Assembly (NCBI GenBank): GCA_949318235.1
Contig: OX439137.1
Coordinates: 21,942,518-22,006,517 of the forward strand
Length of the DNA: 64,000 bases
DNA from: Ecdyonurus torrentis
Lineage: Eukaryota > Arthropoda > Insecta > Ephemeroptera > Heptageniidae
Reading direction: 5' to 3'
Part shown: positions 11,514 through 23,630 of the stretch, piece by piece
How positions within the stretch are numbered: the stretch's first letter is position 1
Layout of the letters: every line of letters starts with the position of its first letter
Position numbers and translations under genes: made by a program
The notes under the pieces: model-generated
Database searches by the model: none
Told to the model about the DNA's origin: nothing
Seen by the model: only the letters and a program-made list of their open reading frames with translations

Positions 11514-11641
11514 AATGGACCACTTTCAATGAAATGTTTTTAATTGTTACAACGTGTTAGTGAAAACAATTTTTTCATAAGAAATGCATTTAGAATATTT
11601 TAAATAATTTTAAATAGTTTATTCATTGCAAGTGGTCCATT
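11514..11641. repeat. Palindromic MITE, family M, copy 2
   Basis: Inverted ends AATGGACCACTTTCAATGAA and TTCATTGCAAGTGGTCCATT enclose a TTTTAATTGTTACAA block. The same architecture occurs at 1136-1262. Confidence 0.7.
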
Positions 11642-11795
11642 ATAGGACGTATTAAAATAGTTAATTGTTCACCAGGTCAAAGGGCATTCATGGTTTTTAA
11701 AGGTTGCTTTAAAGAAATATTTTCTTAAAAAGACTATTAAAAGTAATGAGTATAATGACTATTTTGCAAACATTTGAGGCTTTATTACGCTTATT

Positions 11796-11870
11796 CAGTC
11801 TTGTAGTCGTTAAGTAAATTATAATGTTAACTGGTTGTTTCTATAAAATATAGATTAACAACATTGCATT
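11796..11870. repeat. MITE family H end fragment
   Basis: TTCAGTCTTGTAGTCGTTAA followed by a GTTAAC block equals the terminal repeat of the full family H copy at 55525-55823. Only one end is present. Confidence 0.55.
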
Positions 11871-11877
11871 GCATTGA

Positions 11878-12052
11878 AGTTAATATTGACTGATAAAGGA
11901 ACAACTGTTTTGAAGCTGACTATAAGCAATGTTGCAATCCGCTTCCGTTTTGACTTACTGTGCATGCGTAGTAAGGAGTAACGGAAGTGGATGTGACCGA
12001 AATCGCTTATAGTCGGCTCAAAACCATTGTTCCTTTACTAGTTAATAGTGAT
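11878..12052. repeat. Palindromic element N with ETS-like sites
   Basis: TTAATATTGACTGATAAAGG at the left and the inverse CCTTTACTAGTTAATAGTGA at the right bracket arms containing GACTATAAGC and the inverse GCTTATAGTC. CCGCTTCCGTT and the inverse AACGGAAGTGG lie close to the centre. The apex is near TGCATGCG. Seen once in the window. Confidence 0.7.
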
Positions 12053-12100
12053 AACGATAAAGTAGATATTTAAAAATTATTTTTTACTTTATTCTGACTT

Positions 12101-12204
<104 letters not shown>

Positions 12205-12344
12205 AATGGCTAAAGAAATAAAAAAAATAACTGTTTTTTTATAAAATTTGTAAATAAAATTAAAATACTTATGTACTGTGTTTAAATAATTTTTCAAATA
12301 ACATTTCAAAACGCTTTTAACGTAATAGTTAACGTAAGTTAACA

Positions 12345-12635
12345 TTAAAGGTGGAGAGCACTTTGAACAAAAGCCATGTATAATATTCTAACATACCTAA
12401 ATATCAACGTTGATTTGGCCGTAGTCGTAATAACAGCTGCGGGTTTGTGACGTCATAGCTCGCCTGTTTCTGCGCGCGTGGACTAGTGAGCTGTGATGTC
12501 ACAAACCTGCAGCTGTGATTTTGTGAATGTAAAATAAATTAGAAATCAATGACTCCGGCCAAATCAACGTTAATATTTAGGTATGTTATGATGATATTAA
12601 ACATGTTTTTTATTCAAGGTGTTCTACGCCTTTAA
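12345..12635. repeat. TTAA-flanked palindromic MITE, family K, copy 1
   Basis: TTAA at 12345-12348 and at 12632-12635 bracket inverted arms. The right end GGTGTTCTACGCCTTTAA pairs with the left TTAAAGGTGGAGAGCACTTTG. Inner arms hold AATATCAACGTTGATTTGGCC and its inverse. The apex carries a perfect CRE TGACGTCA (12448-12455) and a mutated partner TGATGTCA. Copies are at 20117, 21255 and 30217. TTAA flanks suggest piggyBac or Kolobok mobilisation. Confidence 0.85.
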
Positions 12636-12672
12636 GGGTAACGTGATAGTAGGGGACAAATTAAAGTTAGAA
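12636..12672. repeat. MITE family H internal fragment
   Basis: GGTAACGTGATAGTAGGGGA matches the block at about 55706 in the full family H copy (GGTAACGTTATAGTTGGGGA). Confidence 0.4.
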
Positions 12673-13651
12673 AACCTTTTATGAAGCTATTTTGTATGTT
12701 GAAAAGGCCTTTAATTTCACAGAATATTAATATTATAAACGCCATAAGATAATGTAGTGGTATAGTTTAGCTATATGGTACACCGTAGTTTGACAATTTT
12801 CTCCGTGTTTCTATGCTACAATTTCTATACTATAATTATATACTGTAAATTAGAAATTAGGTTACCTCTCCAATACATACCTACCTTGTTTTGCAATTTA
12901 CTTTGGGAGATACATGACTATACATTGTATTGTAAACAAACTTTGAGGACATTCGAACCTAAATCAACTTAACTGACATATAATACAAACACAATATCAT
13001 AAGGTTCAATATTATATAACTAAAATATACAATACTAAACCTTATAAAATATTTTAATTTCAATACCTTCTCTATGGTTCAATATTAAATATTTAAAACA
13101 TAGAAATATAGACTTTGAAGTTATGTGGAATTTGTTAGGTAAGCAAAAAGAGGGTGTAAAATTTGATTTGTCTTTGCTATCAAAGTATACATATAGGGTC
13201 AAATTTTTTGAAAACATAAATTTGATGGAAATTTTCATTATATCTTCCTGTGTACCTTAAAGAAACATTGATATTTCATTAATTACTTTGTAGTATAAGT
13301 TTTAAGAACTTACACGGAAAAAAAAATTGGCATTTAAAAAAAATGAAAGTTAAGATTCGTAAATTAATGAAAAAGGTAAAAAAAAAAAAAAAAAACGTAT
13401 CATCGATAATTTTTAGTATTTTGCCAATTTAAAGACACTAACAATTATTATTTTTGTGTGAGAATTATGTTAAAAATAGTCACGGTGAACCAAAAGAACA
13501 CAATACCAGAGTTGTAGAAACTAATCCCATATTTGTCCCTAAAATTTTCTGTACCCTAACCAAATAGTAAATTTTATTGAAATATCTCAGCTTAAAATAC
13601 ATTTAAATTCGTTAATCACAATATTTCAGTGATATAGAAACCAACTATAGA
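12673..13651. other. Unannotated AT-rich region
   Basis: There is an A run at about 13379-13395. Frames at 12775 (+) and 13035 (-) are short, AT-driven and lack splice or family support. Confidence 0.4.
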
Positions 13652-13999
13652 TACCGAGCTGGTATGGTCGAGTGGTGAAGGCAGCTGACTCGTAACTCTG
13701 GTACTCCTCACCTAGTATAAGTTCGAGCCACTGCTTGGTGCACAACACGTTGCTCGATGCATATTTACATGCATTCCATGACGACGCACAGTATTCGGGA
13801 GGTGCATGATTGATGTGATTGCACCGACCAGCCTGCCTAGACGTTTCCACGGTTTCTCTAGGCTGTCATTGTGAATGCCGGGCTGTGTACTTAGGCCATG
13901 GCCGGCCCGTGTGTGGTTTTCCATTAATTTGGAAAGTCCTTACCTGTCGATAAGACAATGTCTTGACTGGGACTGGGATTGGTGTAACACACGATAACA
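13652..13999 (+). mobile_element. tRNA-derived SINE, family S, copy 1 (near full length)
   Basis: The head is tRNA-like: an A box TGGTCGAGTGG at about 13665 and a B box AGTTCGAGCC at about 13720, spaced as in an RNA polymerase III promoter. GAGTGGTGAAGGC resembles type II (Leu/Ser) tRNAs. The body has the block GCATGATTGATGTGATTGCA, the core ACGTTTCCACGGTTTCTCTAG and the 3' region TGACTGGGACTGGGATTGG. The A-rich CAA tail follows. Other copies are at 38582, 50672 and 62607 (minus), with fragments at 9225 and 61505. Protein frames here are frames through the SINE. Whether the core belongs to a named SINE superfamily domain cannot be decided here. Confidence 0.9.
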
Positions 14000-14404
14000 C
14001 TATATTGCAAGCAAAAAAACAACAACAACTAGTGACCCTTGTGTGTTAAAGATGCACTATATCGACATGTTTAAATCATAGAAAACAACATATATAAAAC
14101 ATAGATATCTCGTGTTTTGATAGTAGATCAATCAAATATGCAGCAGTTGACAATACACCATATGGTATATTTACGACACGACAAACATATCAATTATTCA
14201 ATCTGTAAATCCCTTGTAACAAATGTCAAAGTTCAACCACATCATGCATTATTATTACTTCTTAAACATCCGTGCACTGGGTCACAATCTTTGTGGGTAA
14301 CCTATACTTTGTAATAAAATATTTAGTTTGAGTTTACAAAATACTAGAGACAACTATAATAAATATAAATCAGAAATGTAAAATATGAGTCCTTTTTGTG
14401 GTTA
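14000..14404. other. Unannotated stretch between SINE and MITE
   Basis: No recognised element and no plausible exon. Confidence 0.35.
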
Positions 14405-14721
14405 TCTGGTTGTATGCGTATGACGTCATATTTAATACGCTTTGACGCCATACTGGAGTTATAAATAACATTTCTCAGCATAGTACAAACAACCTTTTTA
14501 GCTGCTTTCTTTGGGAAATTGGTTAATTTTTTGTTATTAAATTTTCCCCACATACTTAAGATACTAATTCAAATTCAACCTATTAACAGCATCAATGCTC
14601 TCAAAAATATTGCTTAGTATTTTTATGCTGCAAAATGAGTTATTTTCCTATGCGGCCCATGTAATTGAGTGATCCAACATGGCGTTGACTTTAACATGAA
14701 TGCATACACACCCTATATACT
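14405..14721 (-). repeat. MITE family E, copy 1
   Basis: Inverted relative to its neighbour at 14751. Blocks in reverse order are TATGACGTCATATTT (CRE at 14421-14428), CTTTGGGAAATTGGTTA, CATCAATGCTCTCAAAAATA, AACATGGCGTTGACTTTAA and ATGCATACACACCCTATA. The TTAA at 14583-14586 is the homologous site where family A inserted in copy 5. Confidence 0.8.
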
Positions 14722-14750
14722 AGTAAAAGTCAGTCTACGGGTAAAAGCTT

Positions 14751-15066
14751 TGTGTCCTATAGGGTCTATGCATTCATGTTAAATTCACCGTTATGTTGGA
14801 TAACTCAATACATGGACTGGTATAGGATAGGAAAGTAATTCTTTTTGCCACTTTAAAAATACTAAGCAAAAATTTAAAGATCATAATAGATGAGTAAATC
14901 TCTTAAGTATGTGACAAAAATAATCATAACAAAAAATATAACCGATTTTCCAAAGAAAATAGCCAAAAATGATGTTTCTCCTATGCTGAGCAATGTTATT
15001 CATTACTCCAGTATGACCTCCAAGCGCATTAAATATGATGTCATGCGGATACACCATATTGAAGGT
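14751..15066 (+). repeat. MITE family E, copy 2 (head-to-head with copy 1)
   Basis: It starts CCTATAGGGTCTATGCATTC and ends GATGTCATGCGGATACACCA. Its CRE is mutated to TGATGTCA. With copy 1 it forms a long inverted repeat separated by about 29 bases. Each copy aligns with the lone copies at 31164, 44817 and 53933, so this is two insertions or an inverted duplication. Confidence 0.8.
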
Positions 15067-15123
15067 GTAAGACAAAAATGAATTTTTATTGTAATGTCAC
15101 CTTGTTTGATGTTCAATTTTATT

Positions 15124-15126
<3 letters not shown>

Positions 15127-15187
<61 letters not shown>
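15127..15187. repeat. (CA)n-(TA)n compound microsatellite
   Basis: About 23 CA units followed by about 8 TA units, abutting the foldback element P. Confidence 0.95.
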
Positions 15188-15746
15188 GATTGAAGAAATG
15201 TTGGTCTTACCTTTTTAAGACCCTGGGCTTTTCACTCGCTGAAGTTTGTCTTGAATTTTAACAAATTAAAATTACGTCACAATACAATGTACATATTAAA
15301 AACTCAATTCACTATAGTTTTTAAAAACAGTTTAAAAAAAATTTACCCCCCATTTGGACATCACTCTTACCTCCATATAAGAAAGCTATACAACCTGACC
15401 GTATAGATAAGGAGAAGAATCACGTGCAAAATAACAACAAACTTCCCCTCCCTCTGCGACGGTCGGCTCGCATAGAGAAACGAACCAACATTTCATAGTT
15501 CAGTGACATAGGAGTAAGGAAAACCGACACACATATATTTTTATATATGCAGTTTTCCGAAAACGTTCATGTTTGTGTAGTGTAATTTTAACATAGCTAT
15601 GTAAATTTTAAAAACTATAGTGAATTGAGTTTTTAATATGTACATTGTATTGTGACGTAATTTTAATTTGTTAAAATTCAAGACAAACTTCAGCGAGTGA
15701 AAAGCCCAGGGTCTTAAAAAGGTAAGACCAACATTTCTTCAATCAT
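15186..15746. mobile_element. Foldback element P with apparently identical 141-bp arms
   Basis: The left arm 15186-15326 begins ATGATTGAAGAAATGTTGG. The right arm 15606-15746 is its reverse complement with no mismatch that I can find by eye. The spacer 15327-15605 is unrelated and includes GCGACGGTCGGCTCGC. The arms carry ACGTCACAA and GACCCTGGGC. It sits between CA/TA repeats on the left and a long AT tract on the right, so target duplications are unreadable. No protein frame spans it. Confidence 0.85.
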
Positions 15747-15775
15747 CATGTTACCTCGCTCGAAATTCAATTGTT

Positions 15776-16077
<302 letters not shown>

Positions 16078-16462
16078 AGAAGGATTGAGGTAAAATATGG
16101 TTATATGTAGCACCCCATAAAATCTTAGAACTCCTCTAAATTGTCAGTACAATGAAAAAAAAATCATGTTTCATATCCAATTAACGATCACGTTTCAATC
16201 AGCTAATTGCTATTACTCTCCTTTAAATACCATACATCAGAAGTAGAAGTACTGTTTTTAAAGTTTACCTTAGAAATAAAAATAATAATTTCAATCTCTA
16301 AATTGATGCTTATTGAAATAAATGTGTAAAAAAATGTAACAGGAAAAAAAAGTTGGACCATGTGAAAGAAATTATTCATGTGGAAATTTTTGTACGTTTG
16401 CTCTTTCAAATTTTTATACATTGGGAGGGTTGAGATGTACGTAGAGAGGGAGGGAGGAAGGT

Positions 16463-18103
<1,641 letters not shown>

Positions 18104-18123
18104 TTTTTTTTTTTTTTTTTTTT
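18104..18123. repeat. poly(T) tract
   Basis: Twenty T residues. Confidence 0.85.
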
Positions 18124-18279
18124 GAGTTGGGCTCACAAATGAGTAACGAGAAACCTTTACAAATATTACCGTACCAATGATCTTATTTTATGGGTAACTT
18201 GAACCCCTATGTGAGTTTTCCTTACCCATTTATGAGTTTAACATAGCCACATAATGGAATTTAAATTTTATATTCTTCA

Positions 18280-18496
18280 GCATGTGTAAAGAATAAATTA
18301 CGTAATTTATGCTTCATTTATGTTGTTATAGCATAAATGATACTAGATTGAAAAAAATAAATAAATAATTATGCTATGCAACATAATATTTATGCTATGT
18401 AACATAGTTATTATGCAGTATAGCATAGATTATGCTGTTTTGAACAAATAATGCTGAAAATCAGCTAGCATAAATATTACGTATACATACTTACGT
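18280..18496. repeat. MITE family I, copy 1
   Basis: About 215 bases with inverted ends: GAATAAATTACGTAATTTATGC at the left and GCATAAATATTACGTATA at the right. Repeated ATGCTATGCAACATAATA-type blocks fill the interior. Copies are at 21033-21254 and 58709-58936. Confidence 0.8.
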
Positions 18497-18851
18497 ATAG
18501 TTATTTTTTTACTTAAATGTTGAATTAAAGAAATCACGACCAAGATTGATTGAATATTAACTCAAAATGAGAAACGGATATTTTTTATTATTTAAAATCA
18601 ATTTTGATTAATATAAGCTATCAATCTTTCTCAATTTTATTGATATATTAATCAAACTTGATAGAAACAAGAAGTTCTTTATTTTTTTTTTGAAGATAAA
18701 TACCTGTTCTATATTATTATAATCAAGATTTTTCTATCACTTTTTTGACAGTTGGCAATAAATTTAAACATTAATTTATATTTTGATTTCATAAGTCTAC
18801 TTCACTCATATGCTGATGTTACAACATATTTTCTTTTCTGCGCGTAGCGTT

Positions 18852-19200
18852 ATGAGGAAGGGTAAACAAAAATTAAGGAGGTAATTTTATTGCATATTCT
18901 AAAAGAGGACATAGCCTTACATCGATTTAAATGTGAATTTCTAATTTTTGAGTACATTAAGTATCTTAAGTTAATTTTTGAAGATAGGAAAATGACATCA
19001 CGGGTAGCAATTTATCCATGTGGACATAGGAAACGGTTGCCACCCGTGACGTCATTTTTCGCATTCCCAAAATTAATTAAAAATACTTAATAAACTCAAA
19101 AATGAGAAATTTGCATGTATCAATTCAGGACAATGTTCTCTTATAGAATAATATATAATTAAAAATACCTCCTTAATTTTTTTGTTAGTCTTTCTCATGA
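18852..19200. repeat. Palindromic MITE, family D, copy 2
   Basis: The outer arms are ATGAGGAAGGGTAAACAAAA and the inverse TTTGTTAGTCTTTCTCATGA. Next come AAGGAGGTAATTTTA and its inverse, then TCTAAAAGAGGACA and its inverse. The centre is AATGACATCACGGGT facing ACCCGTGACGTCATTTTTCG. The right CRE is perfect at 19047-19054 and the left is mutated. Related copies are at 10300, 29393, 45178 and 61044. Confidence 0.85.
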
Positions 19201-19626
19201 TTATTTAATACTGTGAAAATTATAAAGTTATTATTATTTGTTTCTTAACTCAGGTGAGCGTAATTACTGAGTTTTATATTCTTGTCCGTGTAATTTTCTA
19301 TGAACAGTACTCGTTTAATAATCTAATCATCCATGAAGTTTGAAAACACTCACACAGAAAAAATTACTACTAATGGCAGTTGTATAATAGTGCAAGTTGC
19401 AAAAGATAAATATTATCCTGGAGAAGGTAGTGAAATACCACAATGTCACTTAATTTGGTGAAATGTTATCTAATCTAAAGTTCCGAGATTCTAACAATGT
19501 GGGCGATAGGTCGACTTTTTGAACAATCGCCCAAAATGGCGTACCTGTTTGTATTATACAAATAATCGATTGTTGGATTTTTAAATGAAACATTCTTAAA
19601 TTCTCCGGACTGTAGGTGAGACTCAC

Positions 19627-19686
19627 ATTTGTTGTTGTAGTTTTCTACCTTCAGTAAGTATTATTGTAATTTGTTCTAATGTGTAC
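19627..19686 (-). CDS. Possible small downstream exon (phase-compatible)
   Basis: On the minus strand, TTGCAATAG precedes a 60-base frame that ends before a good donor (AAAT then GTGAGTCTC). It has 1 + 19 codons + 2 bases, so its phase accepts the split codon left by the exon at 19824-20040. The intervening intron would be 137 bases. The acceptor pyrimidine tract is weak and the peptide (begins YTLEQITI) matches nothing I recognise. Chance occurrence is quite possible. Confidence 0.15.
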
Positions 19687-19823
19687 CTATTGCAATATAC
19701 TGTACAGGATGAATGTACCAGCTATTAGTAGTAATTTTTATTCCGTGTATACTTAATCATAAAACAGTAAAAACAACTATTTCGGTTATTAAATTAATGA
19801 GAGACTGTAGTATATACACTTAC

Positions 19824-20040
19824 CGGAAGGTGACATTACGAGGTGATAACTGTAGTGGAAAACTCCAAGCAACTGTAAAACTAGTAATATCTGGTTTAAT
19901 GAGAACCAATATTGCAGCATTACTTGCGCAGAGTGGCCATGCTGTTTCCCAGGTAATTGGTTGAAATCTTCCTGTGGAAAGGTCTGTTGATATTGCAAGC
20001 CAGGACGGTGAGTCAATGGTACGGTCCAGTTGTGTAATCA
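19824..20040 (-). CDS. Candidate internal protein-coding exon, product unknown
   Basis: On the minus strand a strong acceptor (TTGTTCTGTCCACAG) opens a 217-base frame closed by a strong donor (CTTCCG then GTAAGTGTA). The exon is 2 bases, 71 full codons and 2 bases. The segment is clearly GC-richer than its surroundings and not a repeat found elsewhere in the window. The peptide has mixed composition: it begins ITQLDRTIDSPSWLA, has ITWETAWPLC in the middle and ends FTVAWSFPLQLSPRNVTF. The F-x-V-A-W-x-F-P pattern faintly recalls the N-terminal beta-sandwich of GH116 (GBA2-like) glucosidases, where F-x-L-A-W-x-x-P occurs. This is a hint only. Frames on the other strand and in another minus frame are also open here, so strand choice rests on the splice pair. 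No start or stop codon lies within the exon. Confidence 0.5.
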
Positions 20041-20116
20041 CTGTGGACAGAACAATTGAATATCGTTAAACATTTAATCTTAGTTAGTTCAAGGTACACA
20101 GTAAGTTAGAACTTAA

Positions 20117-20423
20117 AGGCGTAGGACACCTTGAAAAAAAAAGTTGTGTAATATCCTAACAAACCTGAAAATCAACGTTGATTTAGCCGGAGTCATTGAT
20201 TTCTATTTTATTTTGCATTCACAAAATGGCGCAAGCGGTCATTGACGTCACAGCTCTATTGTTTTACGCGTGCGTGGACCAGGTGAGCTGTGACGTCATT
20301 GACAGCTCATGCCATTTTGTGAATGAAAATAAATTAGATATCAATGACTCCGGAAAAATCAACGTTGATTTTCAGATTTGTTAGGATATTACACAACTTT
20401 TTTGTTCAAGGTGTTCTACGCTT
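20117..20423. repeat. TTAA-flanked palindromic MITE, family K, copy 2 (best preserved)
   Basis: TTAA at 20113-20116 and 20424-20427. Ends are AGGCGTAGGACACCTTGA and the inverse TTCAAGGTGTTCTACGC. Arms run ATCAACGTTGATTTAGCCGG, GTCATTGAT, CACAAAATGGC and CATTGACGTCACAGCTC, with clear inverses. Two perfect CREs, 20243-20250 and 20291-20298, face each other across a 40-base apex containing GCGTGCGTGG. The element lies just upstream (gene-wise) of the candidate exon at 19824-20040. Confidence 0.9.
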
Positions 20424-20592
20424 TTAAAATATAAATTCTGGAGAGTGTATTTATAAATAGTTAATTAATTAAATGCATTTAATAATAAGAGTTCTTTATT
20501 GAGTATAAAAAGAAATTTTACATAAAAAAAATTTAAAAAAAAATTAACTTGCTTCTTCAAACATTGATTGGTCAATTTGTTTGTTTTTTGTT

Positions 20593-20598
<6 letters not shown>

Positions 20599-20665
<67 letters not shown>
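20599..20665. repeat. (TA)n microsatellite
   Basis: About 33 TA units. Confidence 0.95.
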
Positions 20666-20667
<2 letters not shown>

Positions 20668-21032
20668 TTATCTATCTACATCAGCAGTAGATAGCACACA
20701 AGGGCTAAATTGTATTGATCTACGCATTGTGTGGTTCAATTCTAAAGGTCAGACTAATTGTATTTATAAGTGGGATGAAATAGGGGTGAATAGTACACGT
20801 TATTTTTAATGCACGTGTGTATACCCTACTATAATTCCATATTATTAAAAAAAAATCTACTTTAATAGGTTTATACTCGTATTTCTTCAAATAAAAGAAA
20901 ATATAAAAGGGTACTAATTTTTAAAAATTGATTACATCTTATAGGATATAGGCTTAATTTTAAAAATATGTGTGTACTGTTTAATAAAGGTAAAAAAATA
21001 AAATCTGAAGATTGCTACAAATTGAATATATA

Positions 21033-21254
21033 CACACGAAAAGAAGAAATAACGTAATTTATGTTGCTTTTATGTCATTATAGCATAAACTGAATCAGAA
21101 CAGCAAAACTAATTACTAATCTGGTAAAATATAATATGTTATACGATATGTAACATAGTTATTATGCACTATAGCATAATGTTATGTTGTAATGCATAAA
21201 TGTTGCTAAAATTAATTATCATAATTATTACGTATTTATTTTTTTTTCATGCGT
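21033..21254. repeat. MITE family I, copy 2
   Basis: Same blocks as 18280-18496: TAACGTAATTTATG, CATTATAGCATAA, TATGTAACATAGTTATTATG and TAATTATTACGTATTTATTT. It directly abuts family K copy 3. Confidence 0.75.
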
Positions 21255-21700
21255 AAAGGCATAGACCACGTTGAACAATAACTTATCTAATGACAGACTT
21301 GTCATATTCTATACATGAAAATCAATGTAAATTTGGCCGAAGTGATTGATTTCTAATTGATTTTCTATTATTTTGATTTACACAAAATGGCAGATGAAGC
21401 TTATGACGTCACTCCACGTGCGCGATCCAAGTGATTAATTTAAAATGGTAACTGACTGTACTTTTAAACAGTTGGGTTAAATTGAGAGGTTCTGTAGCCT
21501 GATTTCGCCCAATAAAAACCGTTAATTATTATTATTTATTATTAAGTGAAATGTGACGTCATACTCTGCTTTTTCGTGGAAATCAAAATAATTGAAAATA
21601 AATTAGAAATCAATGACTCGTGCTAAATCAACGTTGATTTTCAGGTATGTTAGCATAGACCTGTAATAAGATACTTTTTTGTTTAACGTGTTCTATGGAA
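21255..21700. repeat. MITE family K, copy 3, interrupted by a LINE tail
   Basis: Ends are AAAGGCATAGACCACGTTGA and the inverse AACGTGTTCTATGG, with TTAA at 21701-21704. Perfect CREs lie at 21404-21411 and 21554-21561. The right arm AAATCAACGTTGATTTTCAG is well kept. A foreign segment of about 110 bases (21434-21546) separates the two CREs. Confidence 0.8.
21434..21546 (+). mobile_element. 5'-truncated retroposon with (ATT)n tail inside a MITE
   Basis: The block ACAGTTGGGTTAAATTGAGA, GCCTGATTTCGCCC, AATAAAAACCGTT and ATT units breaks the K palindrome. The inverse occurs at about 28370-28492 (CAAAATCAGGC ... CTCTCAATTTAACCCAAATG). A 35-base version is in K copy 4 at 30254. The common 3' end and variable 5' truncation point to target-primed retrotransposition. 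Confidence 0.7.
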
Positions 21701-21704
21701 TTAA

Positions 21705-22481
21705 GAAGTATCGAACAAATTTGTTTACAACATGTAAAATTTTGATATACATAAAGGTATTTATACGTGATGCTATTAACCTGCAACACAACGCTTATTC
21801 TCCGTATCTATTTCTGTAAAATTTCTAATAACTTATATCGTGTAAACGTAGCTATAATAATATGATCAATAAAAAATGAGAGCCTACCTATCCCCAGTGT
21901 ATTTTTTACTATTGATTACACATACGTATAATAAAATTCAATTGAACACAAGGTTAAATAATAATAATAAAAAGTGGTGATTATCATGTATAGCAAATCA
22001 ATAATGATAATTATACTTTCAATGTTCAGCACACCTGTTTCTCATTATACCTGTAGAGTGCATGATGTGCTTTGTGTAATAACCTATATTATACTTCTAA
22101 AACTTTTATCTGTGTTGTTTTTATTTACTTTAATACCGCCAGTCAAGATGTTATAGTCATTTTTTTCCTTGCTCTTAAATTAAGCTTGAAAATGTGTTAC
22201 TGTGGAGATTTGACTAAAAAGTACTGAAGGTTGTAAAAATAAAATTTATAAGAAAATCTTTCAGCCATTTTCAAACAAATTTTAGATCAGGCTTAAACTT
22301 TTTAAGACTTTTCAAACTTTTTAAGACTGATTTGACTTGCATAAGGGACGGTCCGAACTTCTCAAGCGCCTAATTCAAAACGATCATAATTCTTATGGAT
22401 TAATCGTCATTATATAAGTTTTCAATACGTGGTCAGTTTGAAGCCAAGTTGAAATTTGAAAAATAATTCTACATTAAACTC
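21705..22481. other. Unannotated AT-rich region
   Basis: A short tandem duplication near 22293 (AAACTTTTTAAGACT twice) is the only structure noticed. Frames at 21974 are short and unsupported. Confidence 0.35.
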
Positions 22482-22578
22482 AAGGTTTGTTTTCTTGTTA
22501 CAAAAAATGCACATTATATTTGAATTGAATAACCATAGTTAATTGTAATTTTAGTAGCAGAAAACAGACAGGGCTTAA
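22482..22578. repeat. MITE family F, copy 2 (decayed)
   Basis: It has TTTGTTTTCTTGTTACAAAA, ATGCACATTATATTTGAATT, ATAACCATAGTTAATTG and TTTTAGTAGCAGAAAACAG in the family order. The end repeats are eroded. Confidence 0.6.
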
Positions 22579-23346
22579 AGTTTAAAAAAAAAAAAAACGA
22601 AAATGCAGATTTTTTTTTATTATTATTATTTTCATATCCATTTAAAATGAACCAAAATATTGCTGAAAAGTAGACTACCATAATTATGATATATGTTTTT
22701 ATTTGCGTGAGAGACCGTGGATTCCAAAGTGTCAAATGGTAACGAGTTCAGAAAACATGCAACGTTGCTTAACGTCAGTAAGGTAACAAGAAGCGAAGTA
22801 AAACTAACAACATTGCATTAATGCTGCATAAATCTAAACTTTAATTAGAATTTGTGTAAGTTTTTGTTTTTCTTTTTTTTTTTTTTCTTTTTTGTAAATC
22901 ATTACTTTTTTATTAACAGATTAAACCTTTACTGTTATCATTTCCATGACTAACAGTAAAAATAACATTTGAAACACTCAACAGTAACAGTAGAAACAGT
23001 AACAGTTGAAAATAAAGTGTATGGTATTTGTGCATGGCTGCCTGCAAAGTGGCAACTTTTTTTTTTTTTTTTTTTTTCATTATTTGCTGAAAATCTCTTG
23101 GTGAACATTTCAGTAAAAATAATATATATAAAAAAAAGTTGTCTTGCGTACATACTCTGACACTTGAGCGTTTTTTTTTTTTTTTTTTTACTTAAAGTAG
23201 AGCGTCTGGGTTTTCTGTTCTATAGCAATTTGACTTAAACTAAAGAGGATTGAATTGGACAAAAATTGTAAATAAATTTTATGTAGATATATGTAAATAG
23301 GTAAAAAAAAATAGAAATAAGTAATAAAAATAAATACATAAATAGA
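22579..23346. other. Unannotated region with homopolymers
   Basis: Poly(A) at 22582-22595 and poly(T) runs near 22870, 23059 and 23170. The short direct repeat AACAGTAACAGTAGA near 22980 is locally duplicated. The two overlapping frames at 22950-23160 lie on opposite strands and include poly(T), so neither is credible. Confidence 0.35.
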
Positions 23347-23630
23347 TGAATGAATGAATGAATGAATGAATGAATGAATGAATGAATGAATGAATGAATG
23401 AATGAATGAATGAATGAATGAATGAATGAATGAATGAATGAATGAATGAATGAATGAATGAATGAATGAATGAATGAATGAATGAATGAATGAATGAATG
23501 AATGAATGAATGAATGAATGAATGAATGAATGAATGAATGAATGAATGAATGAATGAATGAATGAATGAATGAATGAATGAATGAATGAATGAATGAATG
23601 AATGAATGAATGAATGAATGAATGAATGAA
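23347..23630. repeat. (TGAA)n microsatellite, 71 units
   Basis: 284 bases of perfect TGAA. The same unit in the opposite orientation (TTCA) forms the array at 40892. Confidence 0.99.

Noticed and set aside
13652..13740. Functional tRNA gene
   Set aside because: A and B boxes are present, but the acceptor stem and arms do not fold as a tRNA and the sequence continues into a repeated SINE body.
20700..20760. tRNA-like B box GGTTCAATTC
   Set aside because: The flanking bases do not form a T stem and no A box is correctly spaced.
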